A DNA stretch of 64,000 nucleotides, from NCBI RefSeq assembly GCF_032854445.1, contig NC_088295.1, positions 68,727,058 through 68,791,057 of the forward strand. The letters are read 5' to 3'. The translations under genes were made by a program, and so were the position numbers. The notes under the pieces are model-generated. The model had not been told where the DNA came from and searched no databases. It was given only the letters and a program-made list of their open reading frames with translations. This stretch comes from Liolophura sinensis (taxonomy: Eukaryota; Mollusca; Polyplacophora; Chitonida; Chitonidae). Positions 58,963 through 64,000 of this stretch are shown here, one piece after another (the stretch's first letter is position 1; each line of letters opens with the position of its first letter).

Positions 58963-61900
58963 TTACAGAATCTTGCATCCGTAGACTTCTACCCTCAGGC
59001 CCGGTTTGTTGGAGACAACGACTGTTACAAACCGGACAAATCTGGCTTGAACCGGCTGGGTCAGAACGTTTGTAGTGACGCTTGTTGGGGTATTACCTCC
59101 AGGAAACAACTGACAAAATAAAAATAAATTACTCAATTTGTTTTCCCAAGAAAGTATTTTAATGCTGACTAATCTTGTTATTGGGTTTCATTACACGACC
59201 TTCTTAAGAATGAATTACTATGCGTATCAAGTTTCTGGATGAACAAAAAATGGGAAAACCACTGCACCTGGCCCTGATGGACTGAAGTCAGATGAGGCGA
59301 CGAAGGCACGTAATGTATGCATGTACCATACAAGAAAATGTGTTCTGTAAAGCATTATATCATACCTCGTTAGCTGTTCCATTTTTAATATATGTGAAGC
59401 TGGCTCCGTCCAGACTTGTGGCTAAGTTGTAGTCCAGTGTGAGAAATCCACCTGGCGAATTCTGATTGGCCACGGCGTATACCCAAGTGGGCTGGCCCAG
59501 ATCAACCTGCATAAGAAGTGGCATGCAATGGTACAGTGATGATTTTGTAATTTTTGTATGGAGGAGTCTATAGCCAGGTAATTACTGTTGTTTTTAGGAG
59601 GGGGTTTTAAAAGTGTTCCAACTCGGTTTTCCTAATTTCTTGGTTGAAGACTGGACAATATTTACACAACATTCAGAGCTGTGACCAGACCGCTCAGTGG
59701 CCCGTTCTACGAAGCAGTCACAAACCGCGCCTGGCGCAATTTCCATCACAACATATACGTCACCATGGGAAATGCGCTTGTGGCAGTGTTCCGACAGCTT
59801 GGTAGAATGAGTCTCTGGGGTCCATCAGCTACGGTAATGGATAATACGATACTCTTTTGGCAATGTGCGCAGTTTGACGTTATTTGAAGATCGCTTGTTT
59901 TCCACAAATGCCAGTAGTTTATTCGGTTTCCAACACCCTTAAAATTGACCGCCTTCGTATAAGTGGAAAATTCTTGACTGATTCTATGGTATAAAGCATA
60001 AGTCAAATGCATAAACAAGTCAGTGAACATGGCCCTGAACTACATTAAATCATAACGGAGAAGAAAGTGTGTTGATTAATTTCATATAAAACACCTAAAC
60101 GAAAGATAATAAACACCAGCACACAGTACATACACCTGTTACTTCAATCTGATATTATTGTCTATGACAACGTTACTTCTTACCTGAAGCCACGCCCCCT
60201 TGGCTGTACCAACCCAACCCTTGGTATGGTTAAGCCTACCATTGGCTGCCAAGTAACCTGGGAGAGTCATATGGGCAGACATTTGTGCATCCGGGATTTT
60301 CTTCTCTTTGAAGTTCACGCCCAATGCAGTGTTCACACATACTATATGGAGAGAGAAAAAAGAAAGAAATCGTCTTCTTACGCCTAAAAAGAACTATACA
60401 TCTCATAAAGGTACTAACTGTTCGTTCCTTTCCCTTTTGAAACAACACACCAAACTAGAAGCAAACATCCTGTTGCTCAAAGGATTCATTAAAGCACATA
60501 CACTATAGTTTTAACATGCATGTATGCTTGGGGTTTTATGTCGTACTTAACAATCTTTCAGCCATATGATGACGAAGAGTCATTTGGTGTATGTATATGT
60601 ATATTATGTCTTCTTGCAGCAGAACGAGTCCATGCAGCCAATGTACTGACACCGCTGACGTATCATGCCGAAAACAACAAACAGACACATGGTACCCTCA
60701 CCCAGTCACATTATACTGACACCAGGACAACCAGTCCTGTTTCCTTGGTCTATCCTCACAGTGTTGGGTGTCAAGCAAGACAGCAACAAGTGCCATTTTT
60801 AAAGTCTTTGGTTTTAACCGATCCGGCTATAGTTTTAACAAGCTGCGATGATTCGTTAACTCACCGTCTTCGCAAGTCTTTCCCCCAAAGCTTGGTGCGC
60901 AGACACAGAAGAAGTCGTCTGCGCCGTCTGTGCAGCTCCCGCCATTTTTACACGGTTTGGGGTCGCACTGATTTACAGCTAAACAAAAGATGCAAACATA
61001 ACAAGTAAACCCTGTTTTCATAAGAATCAGTGTATAACAACACATCAACCGATCCAACTTTGTATTATAACAATTATTAAATAAGCATCCCGCGTCATTA
61101 CAAGAACTATTCGTTGACGTGTTAAAAAATAATTTTCGCACATAATTCAACATTCATCAAGTTGAACGCGTTACTAAAAAAATTTCAAACCGAACTTAGG
61201 ATACAGCCAGAGATATTAAACAATATGGCTAGAAGGACCTACCCTTATGGTACCGTTTGTTTAGCCAATCCGGCACTGCTTATGTTTGTGCTCTCTGCAG
61301 TTGAATCGGTTTTGCATAAGGTATTTTTTATCATGGATAGCGGCTTACTTGCCCCTGTGGGTAAGTGGTTAAATGGTTAGGCTTTAGGAGGATGCACACG
61401 CCATTCCCTGTCGTGAATAGCTTTAGGCTGATGTGTGTAATGCCTCTGATCAAACTAATTTTAGCATGTTGTCTGTACACTCTACATGCCGTTCCAAAAT
61501 TTGCAGGTGTTAAAATTACCTATTTAATTAAGCAAGACCTTGATATTCTCCATAAATTTAAACAAAACATCACTGTTATGTAATAACTATTATTATGTGC
61601 ATTCGTAGAGTAGAACGTTTAACCTGGGATTAAGAGACGTCTATATCTTAATCCCACGTTTAACATGCTTAATCTTATTAATTAATCAACCCTACAACTT
61701 CTCCTTTTTTGTACGAAATAAAAGAGATGTATTGTGAGAGAGGATCAGATGCTGTCGGGGTGGTGTCCAGTTTGGTTAAATTTTTGGACAATCAAGTTTG
61801 TAGCGATCTGCTACAAAGACCTAGAATTTTTCTTTTACTTCATAGCTCAACATTTCCTCAGCCATTCACAGGGTTGCAGTTATCGTTTAGAGTACATGGA

Positions 61901-64000
61901 TTGCCAAATGCAGTTCGCGATTTGCTTTTCACAGACCTCTGGGGTAAATTTGTGCACAAATTCCCCACAGTGTCATTTGCCACTCCATAACATACGAAGT
62001 CACTGCCCTGCCATCCTTATGCATACGATAAAGTCATAGTTGTGACAGTATAATAGTTTTGGCCATTCTTCTTGATTTAGTGGGAAGATCTTAGCACAAT
62101 TTAATAAGAGAATAATATCTGTCTATGACAGTGTCAATCATTCACCTTTATTTTTGTTTAAAAGTTAATATATTAACGTGAACATTATGTAGTTTCACGA
62201 ACTGCTCAATCAGGCGAGCTACAGGTATTTTCTGAATACCTTGTTTGCTTTGTTTTAATCCACGATGCTTGCATTGTTTTGATCAACGTTTTACACGATG
62301 TTTTGTCTAACCGTGCATAAGATAGACCTTTTAATTTTCACAACGTGACCGTACTGATCTGTGCGGCATATAAACTCAGATCCGATAGATAAAATATAAA
62401 TGCGTTAGTTCAAATGTACGGAAATCTAAAATGAAAATCTGTGATGAAGATTAATGAGACAAGGTAGAAAGGGATGGAACAAAAACTTTGGGACAAATGT
62501 GCACACACCATAACCACGCGTGTTTGATGCACCAGCTATTGAAACAGATGATGTTCGTAGATATTAAAATACTGAGGCAAAAATATGTCAGAAAACATTA
62601 CATCTTCAGTATAAATTGTTGGCTTTCTTTCACTCGTAGCGATGAGCGCGTGCAATGGTCTGAAGTACAAATTATATAATAATTACAGCCTGTGGAGTAA
62701 ATCCTGCATCGAATGGGTCACAGAAAAGGCAAGAAGTTCCGCCCTGAGGCTAACACTTCCATAGGAATCTATAACCAGGAATGGTGTGTATGTGGACCGT
62801 ACTTGATGTTTTTTGTTGGTGATAACAAAGAGGAATTAAACACTATAACTTAATATTCCAGTTATATTGACCGCTTTGTTGTATTCAAAACTTTATATTA
62901 TAGCGTAAAAAAATACGGCAATATGCATTCAATCCAACATTAAACTCCAGAATCTTTTATATTTACTTATAAATTTATGTTTGACGCTGTGTTGAAGAAT
63001 GTTTTACATATATGACGGCTGTCCTCAAAGAAGCCATTGGCTGGAAAACCTTGTGGGAGTCCATCGAAGTCTGTATAAGCAGCAAAGCTGTCACATTATC
63101 AGTGTTAGGTAAAATATGCGGCATATTCGCTGTACAAGAGGAAATTGTCCTGATGTGTCTGGTATAGCGTTTCAGCGTTTATTACCATGCTTGTTTCACT
63201 GTGTGTGTGTTTGATAACTATGTCGCCATGTGAGGATTCCACCTGTGTATTATGAGGCCTTGTTCTTCTCCGCGTCCCTGTCCAAGGAGACTCCAGTGAA
63301 ACACAGCACAACGGTTTCCAGTTCCTTTGACTAATGCATGATTTTAGTCTATACCTTGGCTTTTGGAAACTTAAATTTACTGTAATGTACAGATTCCAAA
63401 TTGCACAGTTCTGCCCTGAAAAGTAGGTAAACAAGGTAGATATATCCATTTAAATGAACCAATTTGAAATGGTTTTAATGCTTAGAGAAGGCTTTACATT
63501 TTTCTGGTTAACAGTCGTCACAGATACATGTATCTAAATATGTCAAAAGATATTTCTGCCTTGTATATTTGGTCTTTGGTCATATATGGTTTTGGATGGA
63601 AATAAATACATACGAATATTATAAGGGGCTATCTTCGTTATGCAATGTAAGTCTGCGGTAGTCTATGACTTTGTGGAATGAAACGGCTTGAAATAAATGA
63701 TTTTGGCTTTACGAAGGCATTTTACAGTCATATCCTGACGAAATGTGGCGTTGGCTTTGTAAAATAAAGTGGGTTTATGTTTGCTATCAACTGAGTGTTA
63801 TCTGCCTGGTTTTGTTTCAGACCGACTTACCCACCTCTAACGTCTATTGTGAACACGGAATCCGCATATTTCCCATGGTTATCCGTGGCTCTGATCCCAA
63901 ACTTGTACAAGGCGTCATAGTCTGGAGGTTTGCCGTGGATTCGCCCAGTGTTACTATCAATGACCACATTAGCGGGCAAAGCTCCCGATATCCTTTCGTA
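58963..64000 (-). CDS. Extracellular protein with Ig/cadherin-like, EGF and F5/8C domains (partial)
   Basis: This is the 3' part of a minus-strand gene; its 5' exons lie beyond the right edge. Exons seen in order: 64000-63835, 60978-60865, 60341-60184, 59506-59366 and 59109-58963 (stop). Phases match at every junction. The first exon codes for a dystroglycan/cadherin-like (He_PIG) fold: ISGALPANVVIDSNTGRIHG, then FGIRATDNHGKYADSVFTID. The second is one calcium-independent-looking EGF domain (CDPKPCKNGGSCTDG..CVCAPSFGGKTC). The last three make one F5/8 type C (discoidin) domain, from CVNTALGVNF through LPGYLAANGRLN and WLQVDLGQP to ARFVRFVTVVVSNKPGLRVE and VYGC. It is secreted or cell-surface, with likely roles in adhesion or ligand binding. 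No membrane segment follows the discoidin domain, so any anchor would be upstream. The two halves of the model are joined by phase across a 2.9-kb intron. Confidence 0.85.
59930..60010 (+). mobile_element. SINE family A 3' end
   Basis: GACCGCCTTCGTATAAGTGG, AAAATTCTTGACTGATTCTA and GGTATAAAGCATAAGTCAAA follow the family A tail. It lies in an intron of the discoidin gene. Confidence 0.7.
60518..60830 (-). mobile_element. SINE family C, second copy
   Basis: In the minus orientation it runs from CCAAAGACTTTAAAAATGGC through GACTGGTTGTCCTGGTGTCA, GTATAATGTGACTGGGTGAG and CCATATGA to a TTAAGTACGACATAAAACCC tail. It aligns along its length with 28695-29005, but its tRNA-like head is mostly lost. 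It lies in an intron of the discoidin gene. Confidence 0.85.
62961..63055 (-). mobile_element. SINE family A fragment, diverged
   Basis: TTTATGTTTGACGCTGTGTT, GAAGAATGTTTTACATATAT and GACGGCTGTCC in family A order, reverse. Confidence 0.5.

Noticed and set aside
61860-62030. Possible extra coding exon in the discoidin gene intron (minus-strand frame containing FVCYGVANDTVGNLC and NPCTLNDNC)
   Set aside because: The cysteine pattern does not fit an EGF domain, the frame has stops close on both sides, and no good acceptor-donor pair brackets it. It may be a decayed exon but cannot be supported.
63826-63836. Stronger-looking donor GTAAGT for the last exon at the right edge
   Set aside because: Using it would put the following EGF exon out of frame. 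The donor at 63834 (GTGGGT) keeps the EGF frame.

Overview
This is animal genomic DNA with spliced genes, U2-type GT/AG introns and many short interspersed repeats. Two things point to a lophotrochozoan, most likely a mollusc: the repeat families (three tRNA-derived SINE families, one present in about twenty copies) and the frequent TACATGTA-type octamers. The protein-coding exons are close to their vertebrate counterparts. The species cannot be named from the sequence alone.

Layout, left to right. 1-2037 is non-coding with one foldback repeat. 2038-6540 is an old, broken Ty3/Gypsy LTR element on the minus strand with a SINE inserted in it. 7333-9618 (minus) is NDUFB2, a complex I subunit. 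10455-10925 is a Tc1/mariner transposase fragment. 11826-18235 (plus) is a six-exon gene for a 1114-residue protein with a von Willebrand A domain, a Tudor-like (DUF4537-type) region and coiled coils. Its second intron carries an 87-bp minisatellite that seems to derive from a SINE. 21296-24176 (minus) is a BAK-type Bcl-2 protein with BH3, BH1, BH2 and a tail anchor. 25320-26190 is a pair of inverted repeats. 28695-30292 is a SINE joined to a tandem array of about 18 tRNA-like units of about 62 bp. 30511-33451 (minus) is a type II membrane sulfotransferase resembling the catalytic part of WSCD1/2. 34667-44356 (plus) is the complete 11-exon gene for eIF2 gamma (EIF2S3). 47773-51190 (minus) is SFT2D2, a Golgi/endosome transport membrane protein. 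53798-57418 (plus) codes for a protein with an unusual C-terminal BTB/T1 (KCTD-type) domain. 58963 to the right edge (minus) is the 3' part of a secreted or membrane protein with a dystroglycan/cadherin-like Ig fold, an EGF domain and a final F5/8 type C (discoidin) domain.

The genes are unrelated housekeeping and signalling genes, with no operon or gene cluster. All multi-exon models were built by hand from splice signals, with reading phase checked at every junction. The most unusual non-genic signals are the tRNA-like array fused to a SINE body, the SINE-derived minisatellite that is open in frame, and the repeated copies of a sulfotransferase exon end together with its splice donor.
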